From Linum tenue (Eukaryota; Streptophyta; Magnoliopsida; Malpighiales; Linaceae), in assembly GCA_946122785.1 (NCBI GenBank), contig CAMGYJ010000010.1, positions 32,095,608 to 32,159,607 of the forward strand: DNA of 64,000 nucleotides, given 5' to 3'. Both the position numbers and the translations under genes were made by a program. How positions within the stretch are numbered: position 1 is the first letter of the stretch; each line of letters opens with the position of its first letter. The notes under the pieces were generated by a model. It was not told where the DNA came from. It searched no databases and worked only from the letters and a program-made list of their open reading frames with translations. Positions 62,801-64,000 of the stretch are shown piece by piece.

Positions 62801-63466
62801 GAGATCGACCATTTGTCAAAAGCGATATTCCATTTTCTCTAAGGTACGATAACGTGTGAGGCATCATAGCAAAGTCCTAACAGTTGTTGTTCTAGAAACA
62901 TTATGCAAAATAAATAAAAAATTGCATCAGTCTGTAAATAGGCGTAAAGTTGTGTTTGTTTAAAGTTGTTACATATATCAAGTGAAAATCGCTTATGCCC
63001 CCAACGATTTCGTTGCTAGATTGTTGGGGTGCGCAACAACTTTTTTAAATATTTTCTTATGGCAACGATCTTAATAAATTCTCAACGGATCGCAACGACA
63101 TTGAGATCGCTGAAACACTAAAGCGATCTAGTTCAAACTTGTGGATATTAAAATCTTTTATATATTCTAAATCATATTGTGGGAACAACAAATTTCTCAG
63201 CTATACCATTTTGGACAAAATTCCCAACAAATTAAATTGCCTGTCCTCCATGCAAATTGCAAAGTGTACATGTGTTAAGTAGGAAATCCAAGCGTCCTCT
63301 CCTCATTGAAATATGGAAATGGAAGTCAGATCTTACTCTCTCCCTCTTCCATGCAAAGTACTACAGGCGTTACTTATTTCCCCTGAAAATGAAAAAAAAA
63401 AAAAAAGTCGCTCAAATATTAAAAGCCTCTACAACAAACTACGGAAAGAAATTGAAAATGGACACA
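62801..63466. other. Intergenic stretch, no gene seen
   Basis: AT-rich DNA. The part at 62995-63130 has repeated GCAACGA(T/C) and CAACGATTTCGTTG-like short palindromes but no clear element ends. Confidence 0.4.
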
Positions 63467-63467
63467 T

Positions 63468-63475
63468 TATATATA
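63468..63475 (+). promoter_or_regulatory. Candidate TATA box of the cysteine-rich ORF
   Basis: TATATATA lies 98 bp upstream of the ATG at 63573, a typical plant spacing. Confidence 0.45.
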
Positions 63476-63572
63476 CGTTTCATTTCCCATGAAACAAAAG
63501 TACCCATTCACCAAAAAAGAAAAGAGAAACCAGTTCACAGAGAGAATACACCCTTAGCCATCTGATCTCAAA

Positions 63573-63863
63573 ATGGGTCTCAATCTGCACAGGCTGGGTC
63601 TCGTCCTTTGCGTCTTCTTGGTGGTGACCGAGGTATGCAGCGGTGTCAGAGAATTCAGCCCCGAAAAGTTGTCCTGCTGTAAGCCGCCAAAACATATTCG
63701 GTGCTGCTGCTGCCTTCCGTCGCACGCCAACTACACTTCCGCCGCCGTCGACCCGGCTGCTGTTCAAGGTAACAGTACTACCGCCGGCTGGCTGCACTCA
63801 GTTTCGTACGCCCTGGGAAGCGACGGGACGACGATGGCGAAGGTCCCGAAAGTTGGTGTGTAA
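63573..63863 (+). CDS. Small cysteine-rich secreted-type protein, family not recognised
   Basis: A 96-residue frame starts MGLNLHRLGLVLCVFLVVTE. It has a basic start, a hydrophobic core of about 13 residues and a likely cleavage after VCSG or similar, so a signal peptide is probable. The mature part has CC at about 35-36, then four consecutive cysteines (RCCCCL, about 44-47), a possible N-glycosylation site NYT and another NST. The start has ATGG context and a TATA box upstream. It could be a small signalling or defence-type peptide precursor, or the first exon of a longer gene that continues past 63863. I see no match to a named family. Confidence 0.5.
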   Translation: MGLNLHRLGLVLCVFLVVTEVCSGVREFSPEKLSCCKPPKHIRCCCCLPSHANYTSAAVDPAAVQGNSTTAGWLHSVSYALGSDGTTMAKVPKVGV

Positions 63864-64000
63864 TAATGTGGTGCATGTGTCGGTCGGGAAAGTAACATCA
63901 AACGCCGGCGGAGTCTGTTTGGTGCTATGTATGTACTCGATGGTTTCTAAGGAATAATTGAGAAGTTGGCAGCCACATCTGTACTCCCGATCGACTTCTT

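Noticed and set aside
63643..63957. Alternative 104-residue frame overlapping the cysteine-rich ORF
   Set aside because: It lacks a signal peptide or domain and its start lies inside the better-supported frame.

Overview
The window is nuclear DNA of a flowering plant, most likely a eudicot. It has long AT-rich intergenic tracts, genes with GT-AG introns, plant-specific protein families (a GUX-type glucuronosyltransferase, a P/U-type cyclin, a plant Miro GTPase) and a dense load of plant transposons. I cannot name the species from sequence alone. There are three clear host genes: GUX-like at 8944-11664 (minus), a P/U-type cyclin at 19345-19944 (plus, with a possible C-terminal frame problem) and a complete 14-exon Miro GTPase at 22112-27040 (minus). 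A small cysteine-rich secreted-type ORF at 63573-63863 is a plausible fourth. Most other sequence is transposon-derived.

Layout. 1-6150: right part of a large Mutator-like element (MULE). It carries a plant-mobile-domain (PMD) gene facing a transposase gene whose second exon adds an OTU cysteine-protease domain in frame. It ends in a palindromic 24-bp GC-rich minisatellite and a terminal inverted repeat. 7181-7614: a foldback MITE. 12370-18432: a decayed LINE-like relic split by a Ty1/copia element with a 5-bp target duplication. 20046-21740: a PPR gene fragment and a partial second copy of the cyclin gene. 27361-31004: a four-level nest of DNA transposons, three levels of which have 8- or 9-bp target duplications. 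31658-33062: a probable solo LTR with a 59-bp hairpin. 33270-36110: a probable non-autonomous Helitron holding exon-like segments.

37826-56921 is one large decayed CACTA element on the minus strand. It has a CACTACAA terminus, an eleven-unit 32-bp tandem array, a TnpA-like gene and a TnpD-like gene. It was later split by a Ty1/copia element (itself hit by a Tourist-like and a hAT element) and by two solo LTRs, one of which contains a hAT MITE. 57448-58142 holds an LTR fragment and an RNase H-like relic. 58930-62800 is a local triplication in which two units carry the same Mutator-type element with a captured membrane-protein fragment, while the third unit is the empty site.

How the parts relate. 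The host genes are functionally unrelated: GUX decorates xylan in the Golgi, the cyclin partners CDKs, and Miro works at the mitochondrial outer membrane. The most distinctive system is the terminal MULE, which pairs a transposase-OTU fusion with a convergent PMD gene. Insertion order in the nests can be read directly from target duplications and interrupted reading frames.
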